DNA of 64,000 nucleotides from Gadus chalcogrammus (taxonomy: Eukaryota > Chordata > Actinopteri > Gadiformes > Gadidae): assembly GCF_026213295.1 (NCBI RefSeq), contig NC_079426.1, positions 21,502,639 through 21,566,638 on the forward strand, read 5' to 3'. The translations under genes and the position numbers were made by a program. Shown piece after piece: positions 22,665 through 33,285 of this stretch. The notes beneath the pieces are model-generated. The model had not been told where the DNA came from, ran no database searches, and saw only the letters and a list, made by a program, of their open reading frames with translations. How positions within the stretch are numbered: the first letter of the stretch is position 1; each line of letters opens with the position of its first letter.

Positions 22665-22860
22665 ACATGGTCCGGCGTTCCTTATCGCCATGCAGGAGAT
22701 CTCTCCCTGAATGTGTGTGGCGTTGGCTGGTTCAACCTGTGCACACTGATTATTCAATGTGCAACAGTGTGCAGCCTCACAGCCCTGGAGTCCAATCAGA
22801 CACACATACCTTGTGCACCAAATTGAGGCTGGGGAGAATCCCCAGCCGAAGCCTATTGTC
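22665..22860. repeat. Family X interspersed repeat, rearranged copy
   Basis: Contains GTTGGCTGGTTCAACCTGTG (inverted repeat GGTTC...GAACC-like), GTGCAACAGTGTGCAGCCTC and CCTGGAGTCCAATCAGACAC, all family X phrases in altered order. Confidence 0.55.
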
Positions 22861-24255
22861 CAATCCCCATTATCCCCACAGCTCCCCAGGGCAACACACC
22901 AAACCTCCCTCCCCCTCCATCCTGGAGACAGAGGGCCTGGGCTGCTGCCTTGCCTGGCGGAGGTGGCTGTGGAAAGGCTGTTAGAGGTTCAGCTCGGAGA
23001 GGCGGTAGCTCCTCGGAGGGATGGAAACAGCATGTGTTGGGGCCACTCTCTCCCCGGGCGAACAGTCCCTGTCCTCCCTCCTGAAGCACGGGTCTTGGGG
23101 AGAGGTGGGGGGGCCTGGGCGGCTGCCGGCTGGTCCCAGGGGCTGCTCTCCGCAGACGGTTGTCTGTGGCGGTCTCTGCCTCCCCCGCCCTCCTCTGGGC
23201 TCCACCACACTGCTGGGGGAGGGGCTGGTGCTGTGGTGATTGCCGCCTGGCGCCGATGCTGGTCTTATCAAATCACGAGGGAGGAGCTGACTGTTGTATC
23301 ATATGTGGTTGACGGTTATGCCGCTTAAAATGAAGCAATGGTATAAGTAGCCGCAGAATACCATTAATGGCATGACATTCAAATATGTTGGGCTCTTTCA
23401 TTTAATTTAACCTGTTCTGTTGAGTGGAGATGCTTTCGGAAGGGGATTTTATTAAGTGTATTTCTACATTAGCCACTCTAAACAATGTTAATTTGGAAGA
23501 TTTAGTGTTTGCCAATAACACACTTACAGATCCCCGCCTCCAGACACAATGTTGGTTGAAACTAATATGAAGCCCCGATCACCCAGCTTTGAACCCGACT
23601 GCCACCAGGCTTTATATATTAAGACTCATTTAAAGTCTATCGCTCATTGCAATGTGTATTTCCCATTATGCATAATGCATTGGACATGTTGAAAGACCAA
23701 AATCAAACGCTTGCACCAAAGCTCATGAACCCCTGCCAGCTTTCATTCATCGCTTTCATTAATTTCATTTCAGCACCATGGACAGCGGGTGCCCTGCCTG
23801 GCACCCTACCCCCGCCACCCACTGGAACACACGCATGGAGGAGGGAGAGAGGGACACCAGCCAGCCTCCATCTGTATACCCACCTTGCTCCCTTATTGAT
23901 TCACTCAATCATTGTACTGAGTGCTTTTTTTGTTTGTTTGTTTGTTTGTTTGTTTGTTTGTTTGTTTGGTGGGTTGAGAGTGTGACTATTTGATCTGATG
24001 GGACCATGAAAAGCTCAGAGGTTAGAGACGTCTCTCGTGTCCCAATGCGCCAGTCTTTGGTTTTGAAATGAAAAAGAAAGCAATTCATGTGAGGAAATGC
24101 ATCACAGCGTTCTCTTCTGAGCTAATGCGACGTGTAATGATAGGTATTTGATTGTGACGGCTGTCCAACAGCGTGGGGAACAGCTAGTTGGACCTACGGC
24201 TGTTATTTTGTCATTTGGCCTTGGCAAATGTCTGTGTTCAAATGTGATGAGAGGA
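22861..24255. other. Unrecognised sequence, GC-rich to 23,300
   Basis: A GC-rich stretch (22,880-23,280) opens frames up to 189 codons on the plus strand, with frames on the minus strand too. None shows a domain or splice pattern I trust. A TTTG tetranucleotide tract lies at 23,927-23,967. Confidence 0.4.
23927..23967. repeat. (TTTG)n microsatellite
   Basis: About ten tetranucleotide units, pure. Confidence 0.95.

Positions 24256-24256
<1 letters not shown>

Positions 24257-24325
<69 letters not shown>
24257..24325. repeat. (GT)n microsatellite, about 34 units
   Basis: Uninterrupted GT for about 69 bp. Confidence 0.97.
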
Positions 24326-24326
<1 letters not shown>

Positions 24327-24569
24327 AACGGTCAATGTGTGCATGTATGCTGAGTTTCGACTTTAAGGCCAGGTGTCTCAAGGTGATGCAGACACACTGT
24401 GTGAAAAAAGCGGTTGAGAAAATAAACCAGTAACGTCCAATTGAGCCATTGAACATGCCGCCAGCGTCGACTACGCACATACAACTGTATATTACTGAAC
24501 TGATCCTGCGCAAGACTCTGCTCAGGTGTATTAATGCCAAAAAGATATTACAATGTGAATTTGGGTACC

Positions 24570-24661
24570 TATGTCTGTGTTTGCGTCTATGTGTGTGTAT
24601 ACATATGTCTGTATGCCTGTGTGTGTGTGTGTATGCCGGTTTGTGTGTATGAGTGTGTGCA

Positions 24662-24717
<56 letters not shown>

Positions 24718-24815
24718 AGTGTGTGTATGTCCGTGTGTGTGTGCGTGTGTGTGTGTGCGTGTGTGCGTGTGTGTGTGTGCGTGGGTGTGTGTGTGTGTGG
24801 GTGTGTGCGTGTGCA
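24570..24815. repeat. Compound GT-rich repeat
   Basis: A pure GT core at about 24,666-24,713 is flanked by interrupted GTGTGTATG/GTGTGCGTG units. Cys/Val and His/Thr frames over it, up to 290 codons on the minus strand, are artefacts of the repeat. Confidence 0.95.
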
Positions 24816-25110
24816 GGCTCCTTCTGCTGCTCATGGGTGGACAGGTTCCTGTCGACGGCCAGCTGAAGGATATTTGATTACTCTGCGAGGATAATGGATT
24901 CATGTACACAGATTGAGACAGTGTTTCTGTGCACCTGAAGGTTACTGCCAAAGAGTAAGATAGATTCACTTCGATTTTGAGAGAGAGGAGGGCAGAAAGA
25001 GGGAGCAAGCAGGGGAGTTTTTCAATTAAAATTTCACTCAGTGGACAATGCAGCTTTCCCCCCATGCAGGCCAGGTTAGTTAGAAAGAGGGCAAGAGAGA
25101 GAGAGAGCAC

Positions 25111-25111
<1 letters not shown>

Positions 25112-25201
<90 letters not shown>
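25112..25201. repeat. (CA)n microsatellite, about 44 units
   Basis: Uninterrupted CA for about 90 bp, preceded by a short GA-rich run. Confidence 0.97.
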
Positions 25202-25202
<1 letters not shown>

Positions 25203-25209
25203 AGATGGT

Positions 25210-27748
25210 ACTCTACCTTAGCAGATTGGGGGGCTGCATGGTTGGAGAGATGTCCTGACAGAGATTGCCGTTCATTACTACGGTGATAATGCTTAATAAC
25301 GAAACAGCACGGCATTGTTTTTGTTTTTGTATTTCATGCAGGCTCGTTCCTCAACAGGGTAACCTAATGGCAGCAGGGTTAGACAATTTGACATAACGAA
25401 CATGTGGATGTTGAATACCACTCAGAAACAATGTTTTCAATTCTAGGCCAGACACAGAGACACGACACCCCCTCTAAAATCCACAGGAATTTTCTGTCAG
25501 CAATATCCCGCAATTAGTGCGGGCAGTTCCTGAACCGCATGACCTGTGGAATTATTCAGACAGTGTCTCTAGGACTGGGGCCAGGCTGGGCGTCCTGTGC
25601 TGTTTGGCATTGGATCACATCAGAAACTGCCAATATTGGATTCCTTCGCATGAATTTGCCTTGTACAGACATCCTTGCAGTTAACAAGCACATAGCTTGC
25701 ACATCAAGCACAGAGCTCATACAAAAACTCCTTTGTTCCTAAGGCCATCAATATCATCAATAAAACAATGTCTGACATTGTGTACACCTTCACTTTAGTG
25801 TTTGTTATTTACCTTGTTGTATCTTCCTTTTTCTGTCCATTTCTTTGACAAAAAATTATCAAATTTCACACCGGCTCCTCCTTTGCCATCAAATTGAACA
25901 TCAGGGAAATATGAAACAAACTCACAATGCTTTGTGACAAACTGGAAACAATGTACTATTTACCCATTACCCATATTTTTGCTCATCCAGACTTTCAGCG
26001 CAAGGCTGGAAATTGTAAGCCTCAGTCAACCTTTTTGCTTTTCCCTCCACAGGAACTTGGATAAATTAGCTTCACTTGTGGAGGAGGGTTTTATCGGGTT
26101 ATAGGGGCGGTTCCTCTCCTCCTGGCGGTTATTGCTCTGTGTCTGCACTACCATGTGTTAGGAAGCAAGCCATTTATCCACAGGGAGCTGTTGCTCCTTT
26201 GCTGCGCTATAATGTGCTTGGAAGCAAGCTATTTTCCCATCATTATTTGACTGTGTTTTTCAGGAGCCTTCTTTAAAGACCATACCTTTTTTTTTTTTTT
26301 ACAATGTCATTGGTGCTCACAGTAACACAATTCATCCACACTCATCCTATCATTTGTTACCACAATACCTTTTTGTCACTGTCTTTGGCTTGTGGGTGAG
26401 CCCAGGGGGTTCCCTAACCTGGGAACTCGAGGAATATCACCAGGTCATGTTTCATTTGTTCTGCAGATAAGGCCTGGCCTCCCTCCCATACAAACACCCC
26501 CGCCCTGTACGAGATAGACCGACCAATCACAACCGTTTACACATCATGAGGTAGGATAAATACAATGTTGGTGCAGGCGTGCCATAGAGGCATTCTCTCA
26601 AACAATTAAGATGGCTGCCGCAGATATAGAACGGTCTGTTGATAACGCTATCTAGGCAGTATAAAACAAACTGGACGGTATATTTTCACAGACATCTGCA
26701 CTTAAAGCTTTTGTTGCGAATATTTTTTTTGGGTCGCTCAGTGCTGCATCACCCTTTTTTATGCTATAATTGGTTGTAAGCCTATCCATCCCGTCCAGAG
26801 GCGTTTTGCTCTGCGCCCGTTTCTGAGGCCCTTTGGAAATCAAAACTGAACAGAGAGGTTCCAGACTAATGGCAGATGGTAATCCGTCTGCCGATGCCAG
26901 GCTAGGGGTTCTTGGTCGTAACGATCGGTCACATGTCTCTGTGATCATTAGAGGATTCTCTTAAGAGTAATTGAAAAAGTACATTTGAGAAGAAAATAAC
27001 ACTCAAAAGTATTGCCCTTCATGGTGTAACGCACATGCAAAAGACAAATCCCATGATGCACCATACTACCCCCAAAGTACAACGCATTACACCTGGGATG
27101 TTATCACCCCTTTAAGTTCAATTAGTCTCTGATTTTCCTGCGGTGGCCGAGTGTGAGAACAAAAGTTGAAACTGGGTTGAGTTGAATGCAGGTAGGAAAC
27201 CCCTCTGATAAAGCAAAATCCTTTATCCCGTGGAGATTACGAATACAGCCAGCTTGGATTATAACCAGCCGACAACGCGGTTTATCCAGCTCCATGATGA
27301 TTGGAGGGCTTCTTTCATTTCCCACCACACAAAGCTAGGCACCTCTTGACTGGACTGACCAAACCGGGTCGCGGCCCCCGATTTATTTCCCTTTTCTTTG
27401 TTGTTCTGGTGTCTGTTGCGAGCCCTGCCTAAATTGAAAGACCTTTTTTATTAATCGCTTCCTTTCATTACTGTGAGACATAACTGGGATACTCTGTAAG
27501 GGATATTATGTTGAATGATTGGCCGATATTTGGACTGCTCTGTGAGATGGTTGTTTCATCCTCAGACCTCAGGGAGGGGGAAGGAGGAATAGTGGTCAGT
27601 TGGGGCGGCCCCTGACCGGATGGATAGGATAATACTTACAAATAAGGCCTTTATCAGTCCATCCGTACTCAAGACTTTGTAAGGCACTGCAGACACCGTG
27701 TCTAGTGTTTTAATCTCTCTCCCTCCATGGCTCTCTCTTTATTTCGCC
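25210..27748. other. Unrecognised sequence with one possible hAT end
   Basis: No supportable gene. Around 26,530-26,915 the sequence (AAGATGGCTGCCGCAG, TGTTGATAACGCTATCTAG, GCGCCCGTTTCTGAGG, CGTCTGCCGATGCCAGGCTA) reads like an abundant fish DNA-transposon end. I could not find a matching opposite terminus. A T tract lies at 26,287-26,301. Confidence 0.4.
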
Positions 27749-27777
27749 TACGGAAGAGGATTAGGGCCACACATAAA

Positions 27778-28020
27778 AAATATGACTTTATTCTCAGAAT
27801 TCTGAGATTAAAGTCAGTATTCTGGATTTAAACTCAGAATTCTGACATTAATCTCAGAATTCTGACTTTAATCTCAAAATTTGGAGAAAAAAGTCAGAAT
27901 TCTGACTTTAATCTCAGAATTCAGTTTTTTTACTCAGGATTCTGACATTAATCTCAGATTTCTGACTTTAATCTCAGAATTCTGAGAAAAAAAATCTGGA
28001 TTCTGACTTTAAAGTCAGAA
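27778..28020. repeat. Left array of 20-bp palindrome-containing units
   Basis: About a dozen degenerate copies of a 20-bp unit carrying the palindrome TCAGAATTCTGA separated by CTTTAAT. Each unit can pair with its neighbours and with the right array at 29,590-30,110. Confidence 0.9.
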
Positions 28021-28124
28021 CTACGGGTACCTGTAAGGACCAGCCTCTGTTGGAGAGACACTTTGCTTTATGCAGTAGGAGGAAACCACACGCAGAGTAG
28101 TCAGTAGCCCTAGCCCTAGCTAAG

Positions 28125-28301
28125 ATGTCTTCACTTAGCGACTTCTTGCGGGTTCTAGGGGTTCCAGAAGCAGCAATTTCATTAATGGAAGACCAAAAGC
28201 AATTTATTGATAATCATATTGGATATAAATGTAAGAAAGATATTAGTCAGCTGGCATTAAAAACAATAGTGAAAGAAGTGTGTGGCAATTTAAACAAGTG
28301 A
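28125..28301 (+). CDS. Small SAM-like reading frame inside the TA-flanked element
   Basis: A 58-codon frame starts at ATG 28,125 (MSSLSDFLRVLGVPEAAISL at the start) and ends at TGA 28,299-28,301. The opening SLSDFLRVLGVPEAAI resembles SAM-like domains at the N-terminus of some fish transposon-derived proteins. The match is by eye and short. The frame may be a truncated exon, since it breaks off in AT-rich sequence and nothing recognisable follows. An inverted partial copy at about 29,705-29,765 carries the same ISLMEDQK-coding stretch followed directly by GTGAGT. Confidence 0.3.
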   Translation: MSSLSDFLRVLGVPEAAISLMEDQKQFIDNHIGYKCKKDISQLALKTIVKEVCGNLNK

Positions 28302-29535
28302 AATGCACAATGCATTAAATGAAACCAGAATAGGGCTCTGAAATTACCAATATCAAGTGACTCATTTAAAAGGTACAGTGAATCATTTCAACAGTAGCAG
28401 GTTACAAGTAGCCACCATTAAACAGCTTGAAAAGTATGTGGAAAGAACAGATCTTATTAAATATCTAACCTGAAATGTTTCTACTGAATGTCTATTACAA
28501 ATGCACCATTGTAATTTTGACCACTTTTAGCAAAGTTTGGGCAGCAACCAAAACGTATTCTTAAAAAGTGTGAAAGAAAAATACAACATGGACATGAAGT
28601 GCAAACATTTATGAGGAATACATGGAATATCAAGCCCTGCAATTAATATTCATATTCAATTCTTTGGTTGGGACAAGGTAAGTAAATAAAGTTCAGGCCA
28701 CCTCAACTATCTTCACGATAGGTTAAATTGTTCAATCAAAAACACAGTGTTAAAAGGACTACCTAAAGAAGAAGTCAGCAGCAGGAAACTGTAAAGTTAC
28801 ATGAGCGGCACTGACCGCTTTATCGCAAACGCTACAGATCGATACCCTGTCTCCAAGAGCTTTAATGTGTTTGCAAGTGAAAACATTACATAAGCACCAC
28901 ATATGTAGGCTACACGTGACTGATTGTGTTTTCTTATAAATTAATGTCCGGTTGCTTGGCTGAATGGGAATAGCATCTGTAGCTAAGAGAAGGCAGGTGG
29001 GGATAGTCAGTAAATCATAGGCTACATGAACGTGAAAGTGCCATTGTTGTTTTATTCTTAATGCAAATGCATTAGCCTATTGTTATTATTACTTGACTAC
29101 ATAGAGAAGAAATTAGCGGATTCGATTGCACCAGTGCAAACGCTACAGATCGTTAATGCCATATGTTCGCAGGTGGGAAATGCAAGAGTAAAATAAATGC
29201 ATCATGACCCTCACACAGCAAAGCAGGATAATATTCCTGTGGTGGCGAGGTTATTATGATTAGGAATCCTTGCGGTAAACACATGCCCGAGAGGGGGAAT
29301 ATCATGGACAACAGTCAGTCGTTAATTCAGGCTATTAATTACTATTTTAGCAAGAGTCTCCAGGCATTGTTCTCTTAGCCAGCTGCTTAACCTGCTAACC
29401 GGTAGCCTGCTCAACCTGCACACTGTCACCTCATGCACCATGGACCTATTAAAAGACATGCACACTGTACGTTTACAGTTATGCTAGCTAATATTCATTG
29501 ACTCGTCCGACTATATTAGCTTACACATGTGCAAC
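28302..29535. other. Unrecognised interior of the TA-flanked element
   Basis: AT-rich with many stops. AACGCTACAGATCG occurs twice (28,828 and 29,140), indicating an old internal duplication. No catalytic motif was found. Confidence 0.4.
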
Positions 29536-30115
29536 TCCTGTGGTTTCCTCCTACTGCAAAAAGCAAAGTGTCTCTCCCACGGAGGTTGGTCCTTACAGAA
29601 TTCTGAGATTAAAGTCAGAATTCTGACTTTATAGTCAGAACTAGGGGACCTGCACACTGTACGTTTCACTCACCTAAAGGTGAGTGAAACTTGCACCAAA
29701 ACAACACATGTTCCAGTTTCACTCACCTTTTGGTCTTCCATTAACGAAATGGCTTCTTCTTCTTCTTTCTCCTACTGCATAAAGCAAAGTGTCTCTCCCA
29801 CAGAGTTTGGTCCTTACAGGTACCCGTAGTTCTGACTTTGAAGTCAGAATTCTGACATTAATCTCAGAATTCTGAGAAAAAAGTCAGAATTTATAATCAG
29901 AATTCTGACTTTAATCTCAGAATTCTGACTTTAATCTCAGAATTCTGATTTTAAAGATTGAACACTGACTTTTGAGTCAGAATTCTCACTTTAAAGTCTG
30001 AAAACTGACTTTAAAATTCTGACTTTAAAGTCAAAACCACAGGTACCTGTACGGACCAACCTCTGAGAATTCTGACTTTAAAGTCAGAATTCTGAGATTA
30101 AAGTCAGAACTATTT
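29535..30115. repeat. Right array of 20-bp units with two embedded inverted segments
   Basis: Two copies of CAAAGTGTCTCTCCCAC followed by GGTCCTTACAG (about 29,560-29,600 and 29,780-29,820) are inverted relative to 28,030-28,075. The second is followed by a long run of TCAGAATTCTGAC units. The right side is therefore partly duplicated. Confidence 0.85.
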
Positions 30116-30150
30116 TTTCTTATGTCCTCTTATGTATCTCCTCTTCCGTA

Positions 30151-30510
30151 AAAAGAGGGTTGACCAACTGGTTCATCTCAAAGTGTGGAGGGGCCTGTCC
30201 AGCGTGCCCCGTTAATGTGACTCATTATTCCTGATGATACTGACAGCAGTGGGGTTGAAGGAGTATTTGTGTGTGTTCTGTGCTTTACGTGCAATTCGCA
30301 ATCAATTGCCTTTGTTTGAAAAGAAAAATGAGTTTCTTCATCGTTTCTTTTCACCTTCGTCCATATAGATGGTTCCTATACCGTCGGTAGATCTGAATTT
30401 CAACTTAAATTGTATCCTTTATGTAAACATTACCCCTTGCCAGAGAGTTGAAGAAGCTCTTAGAGATGGAAACCGGGATGATTAAGTTCAATAAATGAAT
30501 TCATAAATGA
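30151..30510. other. Unrecognised sequence
   Basis: Ordinary AT-rich sequence between the TA-flanked element and the retrotransposon relic. Confidence 0.4.
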
Positions 30511-30746
30511 GAAAGTGCACACGCACTTTCAAGCAGACTCTCACCTACTAAGAGCAGGATGTCTTTTGACACTCCAGAACGCGATCAATCATTTCTTCAT
30601 CAGGGGTCATCACCTCAATTCTCGTGGCAACAAGAAGGGTCACAACCAGGCAGGATCCGGTTCGAAGTACTTCCTTTCTGCAACCAGCATAATGGAGGAT
30701 TCTTAAGAAAGGAAGGCAGGGCAGGAGGCAATTCATTATATATGAA

Positions 30747-31205
30747 TTGCGCATTGATAGCTACTTCTTAAGAAGTGTATTGAGTCAGTCGGTTGAAGTC
30801 CAGCGACAGGAAGTAACCCACAGTTCGCAGGACATCAGCACCCCTGATGTTGTGGTAGAGTCAAGCACTGAGGCCGAAAGGGAGGCCAGCCAACCAAGGA
30901 GGGAGAAGATGAGCGGCCATAGGCCTGGGGTTAGGTGGCCAGTTGCAGCAGAAGGTAGGACTTTGGAAGTTGTTAATAGCGATCTGGTTATCATTCTGGG
31001 ACGGCTTAAAGGGACGGCTGAAAGCTAATTAGAGACAATGGGGGACATTATCTACAGTTACGGTAAAGAAAGATTTAGGATTGTTGAGAAAAGGACGAAA
31101 CGGCAACATGAGTTCATCAAGTCTAGGCGCCAGCAAGAGATAGATAGACTCATCCAGGAGAGGAGGCAGCTTAAGAAGCAGTGGAGAAAAGCTACAGATA
31201 ACGCA
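30747..31205 (+). pseudogene. Non-LTR retrotransposon relic (region just upstream of reverse transcriptase)
   Basis: The frame from 30,747 contains DLVIILGRLKGTAES, then TAA at 31,026-31,028. In the same frame it continues LETMGDIIYSYGKERF, then QQEIDRLIQERRQLKKQWRK. The latter basic coiled segment is, from memory, the linker before the reverse transcriptase in a family of fish LINE-type proteins. The reverse transcriptase itself is missing. The copy is cut off near 31,205, where a different repeat begins. The earlier frame at 30,559-30,771 may be decayed upstream coding. Clade assignment is not possible from this piece. Confidence 0.6.
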
Positions 31206-31530
31206 ACCCGGTATCACGCAATTGCGTGCTCCTGCGCACGAACGTTAATCTATTGAAGCGTGTTCCCGAGCACGATAGTCCGACTTTTTGCGTGTTACAC
31301 AAAACGAAATGTAAACCAATGCATTCTGAATGGGAGTGTTCTAAGACAATTAACGTGCTCCACAAAACGGTACGAGAGAGAGAGAAAGAGAGAGCGGGAG
31401 GGACAGAGAGAGAGAGAGAGCGAGAGAGAGGCTTCAGAAAGGGTGTGCGCAGATAGTACAGTGCACCCTAGTTATGTTTATGCCAAAACCTATATATATA
31501 ATTAGGCTGTGGAAATTGCAATAAGTTAAG
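31206..31530. repeat. Dispersed repeat Z, copy 1, with GA-rich run
   Basis: TTACACAAAACGAAATGTAA followed by CCAATGCATTCTGAATGGGA matches 35,500-35,625 in reverse complement, where the same sequence occurs as a local doublet. A purine GAGA-rich run spans 31,371-31,432. Confidence 0.65.
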
Positions 31531-31890
31531 AACACAACTTCGCACGTTGAGCACACAGCCGTGTGACTCGTTTATTTTGTAAAAAAGAAAACCGGAAAAC
31601 AAAGCGTGCTGAAGGTAAACAAATCCAGCATGGTCTGTGACGTCATGAGACGCACGTAATCCTTAGGGACCGCGATCCCTGAACCACCAAGAACGTAAAT
31701 GACATGCAGTAAACAACAACACAATTGAAAGAACAACACATAACGAAATACTGTAGGTGAATTATGTTACGGTCACTACAAGGCTATAATTATATTATTT
31801 AGCGTGTAATGAGACAATCTATAGCCAAATTGTCGAAGATGCCCGAGAATCTTCGGGGATATCAGCATGGGAAATCGGCGAATCAGACCC
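31531..31890. other. Unrecognised sequence
   Basis: Nothing nameable. It leads into the poly-G region. Confidence 0.4.
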
Positions 31891-31895
31891 ATGAA

Positions 31896-31996
31896 GGGGG
31901 GGGGGGGGGACACGTTAGTTGAAGGGGGGGGGGGGGGGGGGGGGGGGGAGGACACGTTTGTTGAGGGGGGGGGAGACACGTTTGTAGGGGGGGGGC
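31896..31996 (+). repeat. Poly-G tracts separated by ACACGTTTGTTGA-like spacers
   Basis: Four G runs of about 9-27 bases alternate with GGACACGTTNGTTGAAG-type spacers, so the region is a short minisatellite of G runs. Intramolecular G-quadruplex formation is expected from the sequence. Confidence 0.9.
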
Positions 31997-32297
31997 ACGC
32001 TCGACAACGACAGTTGGTTTTTATTGAACGCTCGACAACGAGAGTTGGTTTTTATTGAACGAGACTTCAACACGGAACAGCTGCACGAAACGATGGTCAC
32101 GTCACTCTCGGTGACGGTGTCGACAATAATGAACACACGAACAATGTTAATAGAACAACACACAACCACATAACATCCCGAACCCATTAACCCCACTTAA
32201 TCCTAACAACAAAACAAGTTAACAAAAGCCCCATTTGTCAACTGAGAACCCCAATTCCCAGAATCCCCCGCGGCTCCGGAACACGGTGTAGCTTATA
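31997..32297. other. Unrecognised sequence with a short duplication
   Basis: GTTGGTTTTTATTGAACG occurs twice (about 32,013 and 32,044) in a 34-bp tandem doublet beginning CGCTCGACAACGA. Nothing else is recognised. Confidence 0.5.
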
Positions 32298-32700
32298 TTA
32301 ATCTTTATTATCTGAATGGGAAATGCAATATTTTAGGACAGATACACCATTAAACGCGTTTCTAATGACATTTCTAGCGAGAAATGTACATTTTCCTTAC
32401 ATAATCTTCAGTCAGTGAATGTGTATGATCTTTATTAATCTTTATTATCTGAATGGGAAATGCAATATTTTAGGACAGATACACCATTAAACGCGTTTCT
32501 AATGACTTTTCTAGCGAGAAATGTACATTTTCCTTACACAATCTTCAGTCAGTGAATGTGTATGATCTTTATTAATCTTTATTATCTGAATGGGAAATGC
32601 AATATTTTAGTACCGATTCACCGTTAAACGTGTTTCTAATAACATTTCTAGCGAGAAATATACTTTTTACTTGCATAATCTTCAGTCAGTGATTGTGTCT
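32298..32700. repeat. Tandem repeat, about three units of 136 bp
   Basis: Units begin ATTAATCTTTATTATCTGAA, include GAAATGCAATATTTTAG and AACGCGTTTCTAATGAC, and end near CAGTCAGTGAATGTGTATGA. The first two are nearly identical; the third is more diverged. A single inverted unit is at about 36,500-36,632. Confidence 0.9.
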
Positions 32701-32962
32701 GATCTTTAGTTTTATAGTTATTAGGATTTGATCGGCTCGCTCGCATGTTTCAACGACGTCAGGTTGCTTTCGCTAAACTAGCAGCTCACGTGCTTCCTGC
32801 GTTTGTGTTATTAAACTGTTACTTTATGTAACTTTTAATGATATCATCTTGATAGAAACACGTATATCTGAGAGCCAACCCAGTCGCCAAAAGCATACGT
32901 TGACAGTGTACTTTTCGTGAACACTGGATTACGTCGCATTTCAACATAAAATAGCGTGTTAT

Positions 32963-33042
32963 CCACACACACACACGCACGCACACGCACAGAAACACAC
33001 ACACACAAGCACACACACGCACGCACAGACACACAGACACAG

Positions 33043-33073
<31 letters not shown>

Positions 33074-33080
33074 CGCACAC
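32963..33080. repeat. Interrupted (CA)n in the left outer arm
   Basis: CA units interrupted by G substitutions (CGCA, CAGA). The inverted partner at 36,119-36,227 is almost pure GT, so the tracts have evolved independently since the arms formed. Confidence 0.95.
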
Positions 33081-33285
33081 GGTGCATTTCGCTGCTAAAA
33101 CAACAACAAAAAAATATTCCCTCAAATATTATTACTTTCAAAACGTTGGCCAAAATGGCCAATAATATCATTTTTTATTTGGGATGCTTCTAGGACATTT
33201 TGGGTGGATTTTGAACGGTATGTGGGGGGCACGTTTTTTTGCAGGACCTGGCAACCCTGCGCTGTTGCCCGAGATCTGGATCCAC

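Larger units (their letters stand above)
27749..30150. mobile_element. TA-flanked transposon with satellite-like termini
   Basis: CGGAAGAGGA at 27,751 and its complement TCCTCTTCCG, with small gaps, ending at 30,148 are inverted termini. Each is bordered by TA (27,749-27,750 and 30,149-30,150), as expected for TA-targeting transposons. Next come CACATAAAAAATA / TATTTTTTCTTATGT. Then both sides carry arrays of a 20-bp unit (ATCTCAGAATTCTGACTTTA). The interior includes inverted copies of TACCTGTAAGGACCA and GAGAGACACTTTGCTT, and the small frame at 28,125. The superfamily is not assigned. Confidence 0.7.

Noticed and set aside
22759..23328. 189-codon plus-strand frame in GC-rich sequence
   Set aside because: Frames are open on the other strand over the same GC-rich stretch, the composition is Pro/Gly/Leu-biased, and no domain, signal or splice site supports it.
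24325..25197. 290-codon minus-strand frame rich in Cys/Val and His/Thr
   Set aside because: It is produced entirely by GT/CA repeats; no protein-like segment remains once these are masked.
27778..30110. CRISPR-like array (regular short palindromic repeats)
   Set aside because: The units are contiguous with no unique spacers, lie in a eukaryotic transposon, and there are no cas genes.
31530..32297. LTR of a retroelement
   Set aside because: No matching second copy, TG...CA borders, primer-binding site or polypurine tract could be found in the window.
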